A DNA stretch of 6,111 nt from Clostridia bacterium (lineage in GTDB: Bacteria; Bacillota; Clostridia; Christensenellales; Aristaeellaceae), in contig JAFUWR010000392.1 of NCBI GenBank assembly GCA_017471125.1, positions 1 through 6,111 of the forward strand, in the 5' to 3' direction. This document shows, one piece after another, positions 1 to 6,111 of the stretch (its first letter is position 1; each line of letters begins with the position of its first letter). The notes below the pieces were generated by a model, which worked only from the letters and a program-made list of their open reading frames with translations, made no database searches and was not told where the DNA came from. The translations under genes and the position numbers were made by a program.

Positions 1-2194
1 TCGTGTCCGCGTCCAGCTGGCTCACGGTCTTGAGGTTGAATTTCCCTTCATAATACTCCGCCAGCGGCGCGTCGTAGGGCACGGCGGCGTTCCACGTCGC
101 CCGCGTCCCCACGAACGCATCGTAGGTCTCGGTGTCCGCGTCCAACTCGGTGATGTCCATCTCGGTGATGTTATCATCCGTGTCCTCGCCCAGCGCGGAC
201 ATGCCCAGGTTGACCAGCTCGTAGAACTGGCAATCGTTCGCGCTGCCCGTCAGCCTCCCAGCGAACGCGCCCGCCTTTTCCGTGCCCTTCACCAGCCCCA
301 CGGCGTAGCACTTCGAGACATCCCCGCTGCCCGCGCCGATGAGCCCGCCCGCCGTCGCGCCCGACGCCGAACAGGTGGAGTAGCACTGGCTGATCGCCGC
401 GCTCCCACTGCCGACCAAGCCACCGGCGGCGGTCGTGCCGGTCACGTTGTAGGCCGTCGGGGAATACGCGCCCGCCTCCGTGTGCCCGCCGGAGTAGCTC
501 TCGATGACGGTGCCCGCGTCCGCGCCGTTCGCGGCGACTTTCCCGATCAGCCCGCCCGCGTTGTCGCCCTCGACGAGCAGCGCCGCCGCGCACTCTTCCA
601 CCCTGCCGCCGACCATGCTGCCGATCAGCCCACCCGCGTCGCCGGTGGCGGTGACGGTCGTCGCGGCAGCACCGTGGTACGCCAGCACGTTGCTGACAGT
701 CGTGTTCGTCAGCTTGCCCGCCAGTGCCCCGGCGCTGGTCGTGCCGGTGACGCTGAAATCGACCAACGTGAGGTTGGAGATGTTATAAACCGTAGGGTCA
801 TCTTCATCGACCGTCTTGCCGAACGCCCCGAACAGCCCCGCGTCGCCCGCGTAGTCCACGGTGACGCCGGTGACGGTGTGGCTGGCCACGGGCTCGCCCG
901 CCGCGACCGCCTCGCCCTTCCTGCCGTCATAGGACGTCAGGTAGTCGGCGTTGACGGGCTTGTAATGGCCGCCCGTAGTCTGCAAGGTCTCCCGCTCGTC
1001 CGTCGTACCGGCTTTGATCGCGTCATAGAGCACCGTCACGGCCTCGACCTTTTCGTCTGTGGTGTCCTCGGCGATGGCCTCCTTGAACGCGCGCCAATCC
1101 ATGTCGTCGATCTGCGCGGCCTTGGTGATGCCCAATGGCCCCGCCGCCACGCTGGACACGTCGGGGTCCAGGTTCTCAAGGTGCCGGAAGTTGCCGACAT
1201 AAGCCGTAGCCCCCGCACCGTCGACCTCGGCGAACAGGCTGTTGACGGTGTACTCGCCGCTGTACGCGATGTTGGTCAGCGCCAGGTTGCTGTACGCCAC
1301 CGCCTGCACCGTGATGTCCTCGCCGGGGATGAATTTTTCCGTCGTGTCGGCATCGAGCTTCGAGAACCGCAGGTCCTCGCCCGTCTTTTGGTCGGGGGTC
1401 GCCGCGTCCAGCACGATGACGAAGGGCTTGTCGGACGTGCCGACCTCGACGATCCGCTTGTTGAGCTCCGCCGTGCCCACGTCGATGGCCTTCATGGCGT
1501 TGCTCTTTTCGCCCTTGATGATGAGCTTCAGCGAGGCGGTCAAGCTGCCATAGTTGTTGTCCACGATCTCCACGGTCAGCCGCTCGGCGTTCTTCACCGC
1601 GATGGATGGATTGTTGATCGTCGCGCCCGTCTCGACGGCGGCCTCGCCGCCGTACCAGCCGAGGATGGGCGAATGGCTCCTGCGCCTGCCCTGCATGTTG
1701 TCCGCGCCCAGCGCCAGCAGGTCGGCGTCCACCGCCAGCGCCCCGTCGTAGCCGTAGCGGTTGTCGGTCGTCCAGTAGAACACGTCGATGACCCGGGCGG
1801 GATTGTCCTGGTAGCGGATGATGTACCGCCCGCCGGCCCGCACGGTCTCGTCGATGGCCCCGAAGGGCAGCATCACGTCGATGATGGGCAGGTCCGCCGC
1901 GCTGGCATTGGTGACGTAATAGATCGTCTTGCCCGTCTCCTCCGCCGTAGTCCGCAGCGCGCTCGCGCTGCCGACCATGCTCTGCCCGTTGTACCCCTGG
2001 CTGTCCGCCATGGTCAGATGGTTCTGCGCGGCGACGAAGAGCTCCCGGGCGACGGCGTCGCGCTCCAGCCGCGCCATATCCCGCTGGTGGTTTTGCACGG
2101 CGATGAAGCTGACGCTGCCGAGAACGGCGATGATCGCCACCACGATCAGCAGCTCAGCCATTGTGAAGCCGCCTGTTCTACGCCTTTTACGCAT
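1..2194 (-). CDS. Giant prepilin-like protein with GLUG repeats, 3' end missing
   Basis: The frame starts at ATG 2194 and stays open for 731 codons to the window edge; the stop lies beyond. The start is fixed by an AGGAG nine bases upstream and an in-frame TAG at 2209-2207. The N-terminus is a type IV prepilin leader: MRKRRRTGG, predicted cut before Phe10, then a hydrophobic helix with Glu at mature position 5 (FTMAELLIVVAIIAVLG). Residues 30-60 continue as a charged N-terminal helix. Residues 60-330 look like a beta-rich head. Residues 334-350 contain GNFRHLENLDPDVSSV, 360-410 are helical and acidic, and about 485-660 carry GLUG repeats (GGLIG/GGLVG followed by CY). Ordinary pilins and pseudopilins are 120-250 residues, so this is far larger. 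By family, it would be processed by a prepilin peptidase (not in view) and held in the membrane or assembled into a pilus or pseudopilus. Whether it is polymerised or a tip protein is unknown. Confidence 0.9.
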   Translation of the reverse strand, partial: MRKRRRTGGFTMAELLIVVAIIAVLGSVSFIAVQNHQRDMARLERDAVARELFVAAQNHLTMADSQGYNGQSMVGSASALRTTAEETGKTIYYVTNASAADLPIIDVMLPFGAIDETVRAGGRYIIRYQDNPARVIDVFYWTTDNRYGYDGALAVDADLLALGADNMQGRRRSHSPILGWYGGEAAVETGATINNPSIAVKNAERLTVEIVDNNYGSLTASLKLIIKGEKSNAMKAIDVGTAELNKRIVEVGTSDKPFVIVLDAATPDQKTGEDLRFSKLDADTTEKFIPGEDITVQAVAYSNLALTNIAYSGEYTVNSLFAEVDGAGATAYVGNFRHLENLDPDVSSVAAGPLGITKAAQIDDMDWRAFKEAIAEDTTDEKVEAVTVLYDAIKAGTTDERETLQTTGGHYKPVNADYLTSYDGRKGEAVAAGEPVASHTVTGVTVDYAGDAGLFGAFGKTVDEDDPTVYNISNLTLVDFSVTGTTSAGALAGKLTNTTVSNVLAYHGAAATTVTATGDAGGLIGSMVGGRVEECAAALLVEGDNAGGLIGKVAANGADAGTVIESYSGGHTEAGAYSPTAYNVTGTTAAGGLVGSGSAAISQCYSTCSASGATAGGLIGAGSGDVSKCYAVGLVKGTEKAGAFAGRLTGSANDCQFYELVNLGMSALGEDTDDNITEMDITELDADTETYDAFVGTRATWNAAVPYDAPLAEYYEGKFNLKTVSQLDADT
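215..740 (-). repeat. GLUG repeat array in the prepilin-like protein
   Basis: About residues 485-660 hold five or six degenerate repeats of the GLUG type: AGALAG, AGGLIGSM, AGGLIGKV, AGGLVGSG, AGGLIGAG and AGAFAG. Several are followed by a Cys-containing turn (VEECAA, ISQCYS, VSKCYA, NDCQFY). Spacing is about 24-35 residues. The first and last units (AGALAGKLTNT and AGAFAGRLTGS) resemble each other more than the central units and may act as caps. Such repeats are predicted to form a beta-solenoid and are found in bacterial surface and secreted proteins, some linked with IgA peptidases. No peptidase motif is visible in the part of the protein seen here. Confidence 0.8.
2105..2194 (-). other. 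Type IV prepilin leader peptide, cleavage site and hydrophobic helix
   Basis: Residues 1-30 of the GLUG protein. A short, strongly basic leader (RKRRR) ends in Gly-Gly. Cleavage and N-methylation are expected between Gly9 (codon 2170-2168) and Phe10 (2167-2165). Mature Glu5 is Glu14 of the precursor. The following stretch of Ala, Leu, Ile and Val forms the membrane and assembly helix. All the key residues of the N-terminal methylation motif are present, so the gene looks functional at this end. Confidence 0.93.
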
Positions 2195-2203
2195 GTTGCA
2201 CCA

Positions 2204-2208
2204 CTCCT
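2204..2208 (-). promoter_or_regulatory. Shine-Dalgarno site for the prepilin-like gene
   Basis: The minus strand reads AGGAG with a nine-base spacer to ATG 2194. An in-frame TAG overlaps this site (2209-2207), which excludes any upstream start and fixes the N-terminus. Confidence 0.85.
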
Positions 2209-2221
2209 AAGGGGCGTCCGC

Positions 2222-2243
2222 CGGGCCCGCCGATGCGGGCCCG
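2222..2243 (-). promoter_or_regulatory. Perfect 9-bp GC-rich hairpin between the two genes
   Basis: Bases 2222-2230 and 2235-2243 are exact inverted complements (CGGGCCCGC and GCGGGCCCG) around a four-base loop. The hairpin lies 13 bases after the adhesin stop codon and 13 bases before the AGGAG. No T-run follows on either strand, so it is not a standard intrinsic terminator. It may stabilise the upstream message end, cause partial termination or pausing, or tune the ratio of the two products. The rest of the 62-base gap shows no AT-rich promoter elements. Confidence 0.6.
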
Positions 2244-2256
2244 CGCCGTCCCCGTG

Positions 2257-5200
2257 TTATTCCCCGTCGTCCGTGACCTTTTCAAATCCCGTCAAGCCAT
2301 CCGCGCCGACCTGGAAGGTGAACCACTGATAGCCCGCCGCGGGCGCGTACTTCGCTGCCGGGAACTCCGTTTCCTTCATATAATACGTGCCATAGGGCAG
2401 CCTGCCGACGAATATCGCGCCGTTGTCCCTGGAAGTCACGTCCTTGAGCGTCTGCACCGTCCCGTCGGATCTGGTGACCCTGACCGCGGTCTGCTTGTCC
2501 ACGTAGTACAGTGTGAACACCGCGCCCGGCAGCGCTATATCCTTGTTCCCGCCGTCCACCTTGCGCAGGGCGACCTTGTGCTCCAGCGGCGACAGGTCCA
2601 GGACCGTATAGACGTCAGCCTCATAGTCCACTGTGCCCTTCTTGAGCTTCAGCGTCCTGGTGGGCGCTTCGTCGCTCCACACGACGTTCCCCGCCGCGTC
2701 CTGGCCCTGCGTGTACATCTTATAGCAGCCCTTGCCGTCCAGCACGAGCTTGTAGAGCGCCTCGCCGCCCACCGGCACGTATTCATTCCCGTCGGCATCG
2801 GCGGGGAAGTCCGTCTCCAGCAGGAAGTAGGTCCCCGGCGGTATCTTTTCAAACACGACCAGCCCGTCACCGTAGACCCCCTTCCGGGTCACCGTCGCGC
2901 CGTCCGCGTCAAGATACCTGACCTCCACGGCCTCGGTCTTGTGCGCGTCGCTCGACGTGGCGGTGACGTCCGCCCCCGCCGCCTGATAAGCCACGCGCTT
3001 GCCGTCGCCGTCCGTCAGGATGCCCGTGCCGGTCGCGTTCGCCCTGTACAGGGTGAACGTCGCGCCGTCCAGCGCCACACCGTCCCCGTCGATCTTCTGG
3101 AACGCGAAGTCGAACCCGCCGGTCCAGTAGATGAGGCCGATGTCCTCGCCCTCCTGGCCCGTCAGATAGTCGCCGCCGCACTCGGTATCCTTGTCGATCC
3201 TCGCGTTGCGGAAGACAAGGTAGGTGTCCGCAAGCTGCGCCGCCGTGATCTTCGCCGTGTCGATGGCGGTCTTGTCCGAAGTCAGCAGGTCTTCGCTCAG
3301 CGTCGCGAACTGCGTCAGCATCTTGTAGTGGCCCGCCTTGTTGCCCGTCTGGTCCGCGGCCCATACCCAGATGCTGCCCGTGCCGGAGGTGATCGGGCCG
3401 GTCACCGCGATGGACTTCGCGTCCGCATTCGGGTAGCCTGCCACGAAGATGTCCTGCCGGGCCCTGGCGTACGCCTTCTGGCCGTTGGTGCCGCTGACCG
3501 CCGTTGTGGTGAAGTTGCCGTCTGTGCCCTTGATGTCGCCCACAGCCTTGCCCTCCGGGATGGTGTCGCCCGCGGCATAGACGTCCGTCCCGCCGAAGTC
3601 CGGGGCGCCGGACAGCTCGAGCGTCGCGCTCTGGGACAGGTATATGCCCGCGCCGTCGCCGCCAGAGGTGTTGCCGGTGATGGTCCCGCCGGACAGCGTC
3701 ATGCCGCTGCCGCCGTCGATATAGACCGCGCCGCCGTTCTTCTCCGCATCACACTTTTCTATGACGGCGTTCCCGGACATCGTGAAAGAGGTATGCGCAT
3801 CATAGCTTCTCACATAGACCGCGCCGCCGTTGCCGCTGTAATTTCCATTTTCCGTAACGTGGCAATCCGTGATCTTGGCGTCGTCCTTCATCTCAAAGGA
3901 GGAGCCGCTTTGGACATACACCGCGCCGCCGTTATGATTGATACCGCTCCCACCAGCATGGCATTCCTTGATCAAGGCGTTCTCCTCCATCGTGATGGTC
4001 GAGCCGCCCTGGGCAAACACCGCGCCGCTGTTGGAGTTTTGCAGAATCACGTCCTTCGACAAGATGATCGCGCCGTTCTCCTGTCCGTTGATGATCCGGC
4101 TCTCTTTGCCCTGGTTGTCGAGCGTGATCCGCGTTGCCGTAAAGATCACGTCTTTCTGGGCCCAGAACATGGGGGAATCGCCCTCGATACAGTTCTTGAT
4201 CGTGCAGACGGTGCCGTCCGTTCCGCGGTAATCATAGGAGCCTGGATTCTCCGGCTTGGCTGCCGTCGTCAGCGTCAACTCGCCCCAGATCCCGTAGGTC
4301 TTATAATTCTGCCGTCCCAGGGTATTCTTGAGCTCATATGTCTCGACCAGCATCTGGATCTTGGCTTGCGTAGCGTCCCCGTCCGTCATGCTCTTGAAGG
4401 TCTTTTCGTGATAGGCAAAGATAGCGTCCTCCAAATAGGCGAATACGGCGACCTGGCCGTCGTTATACGTCAGCAGGTTATCCTCCTTATCCGTGACCTT
4501 GCAGACGGGGTCCTTCCACCAGATGACGGATTCGCCCGTCGCGTCCAGCGGATCGATCCTTCCGCAGAATTCCTCGTCCTCATCCGACTTGATGCTTTCC
4601 ACGCCCTTCAAGGCATGAGGGTTGGAATAGCCGAACTGCGAGTAGGCCGACCCCGGATTGGTCACGAGGATGGTCCCCGTCAGCGCGTTGCGGATAAAGA
4701 TGCCACGCCCTCCATCACGCTGACTTACCTGGTTGTTGCCATTAAGGGCTTTGGGCAGCCTCACATTTGACGCCTTGCCGTCCTGCGCCACGTTGTCCGA
4801 GACCGTCGTGGCATCCGTCGCGTCCGCGGCTCCGCTTCCCAGTATTAGAGCTTGGGCGACATACACGCCCGCGGCGACCTCGACTTTTTGGTTCTTCTCA
4901 TTATAGAGCGGCGCGGTAGTCTTGTTGCCGGTGACCTTCGTCCCGCCTTGCAGCGTCACGTTGCGTGCGTAGATACCGCCGCCGTTATTTGCGGTATTGT
5001 TTGTCACGGACACGTTCGAGACGATGCAGATCTGCGAGGTTTTTCCATTCCAGCCATCATGGTAGATACCGCCGCCCAGACCGCCGGCCGAGTTGCCGCT
5101 GATGGTCATGTTCTCAAAGGTCGACAGCAGATTCCCGTGTGGCGCATAGAAGCCGCCGCCGTCCTGTACCGCTTCATTGTTCGACAGCGTTCCCTTTTTG

Positions 5201-6111
5201 ATGGTGGTTCTGGCAGCGCCTCCCTCTGCATAGATTCCGCCGCCGTTTTGGGCCTTGTTGCCCTGGATGCTTGCGCCGTCGGCGTCGAGGGAACCGTTTG
5301 CCGCCAGGTACACCGCGCCGCCGTCGCCGGTGACCTCCGAGTTGCGCAGCGCGGTCTTTTCCTTCAATGTCAGCGTCCCGGCGGCAGCATTGACCAGACC
5401 GCCGTTCACGCCGGTGTAGTTTCCCTTGTTGCCGTCGAGGGTGATGTTCTCGAAGGTCAGCTTTCCGCTGCTCGTAAACAGCGCGTCTCCCGTATACCCG
5501 CGCCGGAGGATGGCCGTAGTGACGCTGTCCGCGCTCTGCCTGCTAAACGTCGGGGCGAACTTAAGCCCCGCGCCGGTGGTCGGCGCCGTGGTGAAGGTGA
5601 TGTCGTCGGTGGACGCAAGGACCACCCTGTCCGTGGACGGGATCTCATAGTCCACCAGCATCTGGATCGTGGCCCTGCCGTCCAGGTTCGTCCGGGCATA
5701 GTCCACCGCGCTGTTCAGCGTCGTGAACACGTGCTCGCCGCCATTGTCGACGATCTTGCAGATGACCGCCTGCCACACCGCGTGGAGCGCCGTCGCCGCG
5801 TCGTAGGTCCTTGAGAGCTTGCGGGTCGCGTCGCCCACGGCATAGGTGTAGCCGTCCTTCCCCCTGCTGACGCTGACCTTCCCGCCGTAGGAGATAAACT
5901 GCCCATCCGTCGGCTGGGCTTGTCCCGCAGCCAGCGGGGCGCGCACGTTCGTGCTCCAGCCGATCAGGACACAGCCCTCGCGGTAGACGTCCGTATACGT
6001 GTCCGCCTGCGCCGCATCGTTCTCCCATGCGAGGCTGCCCATCGGCGTCCCGGCATGGTCCTCGCCCGCGCTGTTCCTGCCGCCGTTGAAGTCGAAGAAC
6101 AGCTTCGGCGC
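2257..6111 (-). CDS. Giant modular surface adhesin (InlB-type repeat, duplicated beta-helix, two SpaA-like domains), 5' end missing
   Basis: Only the last 1,284 codons are in the window. The frame is open to the edge at 6111 and ends at TAA 2259-2257. An ATG at 6042 is in frame, but it lies inside an InlB-type repeat, so it is almost certainly an internal Met and the true start and signal peptide lie upstream. Domains, numbered from the first codon in the window: 1-114 InlB/Listeria-Bacteroides repeat; about 115-490 beta-helix module with GGGIY/FEN motifs; about 535-850 a second such module; about 850-1000 a connector containing SIWVWAADQ; 1002-1130 and 1178-1284 SpaA/Cna-B-like domains. Family knowledge points to an extracellular binding or colonisation protein; the ligand cannot be told. 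The protein ends in KVTDDGE with no LPxTG, hydrophobic segment or basic tail, so its mode of attachment is unclear. It lies 62 bases upstream of a prepilin-like gene, probably in one operon. Confident as a surface adhesin, not as to target. Confidence 0.88.
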   Translation of the reverse strand, partial: APKLFFDFNGGRNSAGEDHAGTPMGSLAWENDAAQADTYTDVYREGCVLIGWSTNVRAPLAAGQAQPTDGQFISYGGKVSVSRGKDGYTYAVGDATRKLSRTYDAATALHAVWQAVICKIVDNGGEHVFTTLNSAVDYARTNLDGRATIQMLVDYEIPSTDRVVLASTDDITFTTAPTTGAGLKFAPTFSRQSADSVTTAILRRGYTGDALFTSSGKLTFENITLDGNKGNYTGVNGGLVNAAAGTLTLKEKTALRNSEVTGDGGAVYLAANGSLDADGASIQGNKAQNGGGIYAEGGAARTTIKKGTLSNNEAVQDGGGFYAPHGNLLSTFENMTISGNSAGGLGGGIYHDGWNGKTSQICIVSNVSVTNNTANNGGGIYARNVTLQGGTKVTGNKTTAPLYNEKNQKVEVAAGVYVAQALILGSGAADATDATTVSDNVAQDGKASNVRLPKALNGNNQVSQRDGGRGIFIRNALTGTILVTNPGSAYSQFGYSNPHALKGVESIKSDEDEEFCGRIDPLDATGESVIWWKDPVCKVTDKEDNLLTYNDGQVAVFAYLEDAIFAYHEKTFKSMTDGDATQAKIQMLVETYELKNTLGRQNYKTYGIWGELTLTTAAKPENPGSYDYRGTDGTVCTIKNCIEGDSPMFWAQKDVIFTATRITLDNQGKESRIINGQENGAIILSKDVILQNSNSGAVFAQGGSTITMEENALIKECHAGGSGINHNGGAVYVQSGSSFEMKDDAKITDCHVTENGNYSGNGGAVYVRSYDAHTSFTMSGNAVIEKCDAEKNGGAVYIDGGSGMTLSGGTITGNTSGGDGAGIYLSQSATLELSGAPDFGGTDVYAAGDTIPEGKAVGDIKGTDGNFTTTAVSGTNGQKAYARARQDIFVAGYPNADAKSIAVTGPITSGTGSIWVWAADQTGNKAGHYKMLTQFATLSEDLLTSDKTAIDTAKITAAQLADTYLVFRNARIDKDTECGGDYLTGQEGEDIGLIYWTGGFDFAFQKIDGDGVALDGATFTLYRANATGTGILTDGDGKRVAYQAAGADVTATSSDAHKTEAVEVRYLDADGATVTRKGVYGDGLVVFEKIPPGTYFLLETDFPADADGNEYVPVGGEALYKLVLDGKGCYKMYTQGQDAAGNVVWSDEAPTRTLKLKKGTVDYEADVYTVLDLSPLEHKVALRKVDGGNKDIALPGAVFTLYYVDKQTAVRVTRSDGTVQTLKDVTSRDNGAIFVGRLPYGTYYMKETEFPAAKYAPAAGYQWFTFQVGADGLTGFEKVTDDGE
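2260..2580 (-). other. SpaA/Cna-B-like domain 2, C-terminal
   Basis: Residues 1178-1284. It repeats the pattern of domain 1: HKVALRKVDGG, LPGAVFTLYYVD, AIFVGRLPYGTYYMKETEFPA, then GYQWFTFQV. Candidate isopeptide residues are Lys1184 and Glu1247. The protein ends about 20 residues after the last strand motif. In sortase substrates this type of domain is normally followed by LPxTG and a membrane anchor; here none follows. Confidence 0.78.
2713..3108 (-). other. SpaA/Cna-B-like domain 1
   Basis: Residues 1002-1130. The signature runs FAFQKIDGDG, LDGATFTLY, a long loop, VVFEKIPPGTYFLLETDFP, then YKLVLDG. Lys1006 in the first strand and Glu1099 in the ETDFP motif sit where the isopeptide Lys and catalytic acid lie in this fold. 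I do not see a clear partner Asn at the end of the last strand, so a self-made isopeptide bond is possible but not shown. Confidence 0.78.
3640..4050 (-). repeat. Second beta-helix repeat array (GGAVY motifs with Cys turns)
   Basis: Residues about 690-824 contain GAVF, GGAVY (three times) and GAGIY, spaced about 27-34 residues. At DNA level a plus-strand 14-mer, ACCGCGCCGCCGTT, recurs at 3725, 3818 and 3920, with a one-base variant at 4019, showing fairly recent unit duplication. Unlike the first array, three consecutive turns carry Cys (residues 717, 750 and 787) where the first array has Asn. Confidence 0.8.
4260..4510 (-). repeat. Beta-helix entry module, copy 2 (CKV...IQMLV...LTTA)
   Basis: The second copy of the cap module: PVCKVTDKED, a longer helical insertion (AVFAYLEDAIFAYHEKTF), AKIQMLVETYEL and ELTLTTA. 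The order matches copy 1, but the copy is expanded. It shows that the whole cap-plus-helix unit was duplicated within the protein. The two copies are clearly diverged apart from the IQMLV core. Confidence 0.68.
4860..5460 (-). repeat. First beta-helix repeat array (Pmp-like GGGIY and FEN motifs)
   Basis: Residues about 220-417 carry six spaced motifs: GGAVY, GGGIY, GGGFY, GGGIY, GGGIY and AGVY, about 23-33 residues apart except the last, which is a little further. FENITLDGN and FENMTISGN occur among them. Units also share Asn-bearing turns (IQGNKA, LSNNEA, ISGNSA, VTNNTA). This is the GGA[ILV]/FxxN signature known from chlamydial polymorphic membrane proteins and from many right-handed parallel beta-helix adhesins. 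An Asn ladder inside the coil is the likely structural role. Confidence 0.8.
5640..5769 (-). repeat. Beta-helix entry module, copy 1 (CKI...IQMLV...FTTA)
   Basis: Begins with ICKIVDNGG, then a helical stretch (TLNSAVDYARTNL), ATIQMLVDYEI and later DDITFTTA. It marks the N-terminal cap of the first beta-helix. It pairs with the copy at about 4260-4510. The plus-strand bases 5654-5668 (ACCAGCATCTGGATC) are identical to 4346-4360. Confidence 0.7.
5770..6111 (-). other. InlB-type (Listeria-Bacteroides) repeat domain
   Basis: Residues 1-114 in the window fit the InlB B-repeat (Flg_new) pattern: an opening strand KLFFDFNGG, a long insertion, then YREGCVLIGWST, a GYTYAV strand and the closing ALHAVW. 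The insertion makes it longer than the usual 65-75 residues. Such beta-grasp-like repeats serve as stalks or binding modules in Gram-positive surface proteins. More copies may lie upstream, outside the window. Confidence 0.75.

Noticed and set aside
2222..2243. Intrinsic terminator between the genes
   Set aside because: The stem is strong, but no T-run follows on either strand; kept only as a hairpin of unknown role.
482..2329. 615-codon open frame on the plus strand
   Set aside because: It is codon-aligned antisense to the prepilin-like gene and exists because that GC-rich gene avoids TTA, CTA and TCA codons. Its translation is Arg/Val/Asp-rich with no domain, and it crosses the intergenic hairpin.
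2530..2545. LPGAV in the last SpaA domain as a sortase motif
   Set aside because: It is part of the standard L-x-GA-x-F-x-L strand of the SpaA fold, lies over 100 residues from the end, and has no hydrophobic segment after it.
3725..4032. Regular short DNA repeat as a CRISPR array
   Set aside because: The 14-base repeats encode GGAVY motifs in one continuous reading frame, and the intervals are coding and related to one another.
2233..4770. 845-codon open frame on the plus strand
   Set aside because: Codon-aligned antisense to the adhesin. The composition is low in meaning (runs of RR, AVA and DR) and no recognisable domain is present, while the minus strand shows clear SpaA and beta-helix motifs.
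4852..5814. 320-codon open frame on the plus strand
   Set aside because: Antisense to the adhesin's first beta-helix module. The repeated AAV pieces are just the reverse complement of the GGxxY repeats.
6040..6042. ATG at 6042 as the adhesin start
   Set aside because: The frame is open upstream to the window edge, the codons before it encode the first strand of an InlB-type repeat (LFFDFNGG), and no Shine-Dalgarno or signal peptide is at this place.

Overview
The window is about 62% GC by eye and holds two large, tightly packed genes. Both are on the minus strand and both run off the window. I see no RNA gene, mobile element, CRISPR array or replication origin. The protein families (InlB-type Listeria-Bacteroides repeat, SpaA/Cna-B prealbumin-like domains, polymorphic-membrane-protein-type beta-helix motifs, a GLUG-repeat prepilin) together suggest a GC-rich Gram-positive gut or anaerobic Firmicute (Clostridia/Oscillospirales-like). 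This is inferred from domain content only; no marker gene is present.

Layout in the direction of transcription, from high to low coordinates. (1) 6111-2257 is the 3' 1,284 codons of a giant secreted or surface adhesin. In order it has an InlB-type repeat, a first beta-helix module, a second copy of that module, a connector, and two tandem SpaA-like domains. It then stops with no sorting signal or membrane anchor. (2) 2256-2195 is a 62-base intergenic gap with a perfect 9-bp GC-rich hairpin and a clear Shine-Dalgarno. (3) 2194-1 is the first 731 codons of a very large prepilin-like protein: a type IV prepilin leader and hydrophobic helix, a long head region, then GLUG repeats. Its 3' end is outside the window.

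The short gap, shared strand and lack of any visible promoter suggest co-transcription. A plausible reading is a surface-display locus, in which a giant type IV-pilin-like protein and an anchorless modular adhesin work together at the cell surface. That link is inference. The long plus-strand open frames (482-2329, 2233-4770, 4852-5814) are antisense shadows of the two GC-rich genes and are not annotated.
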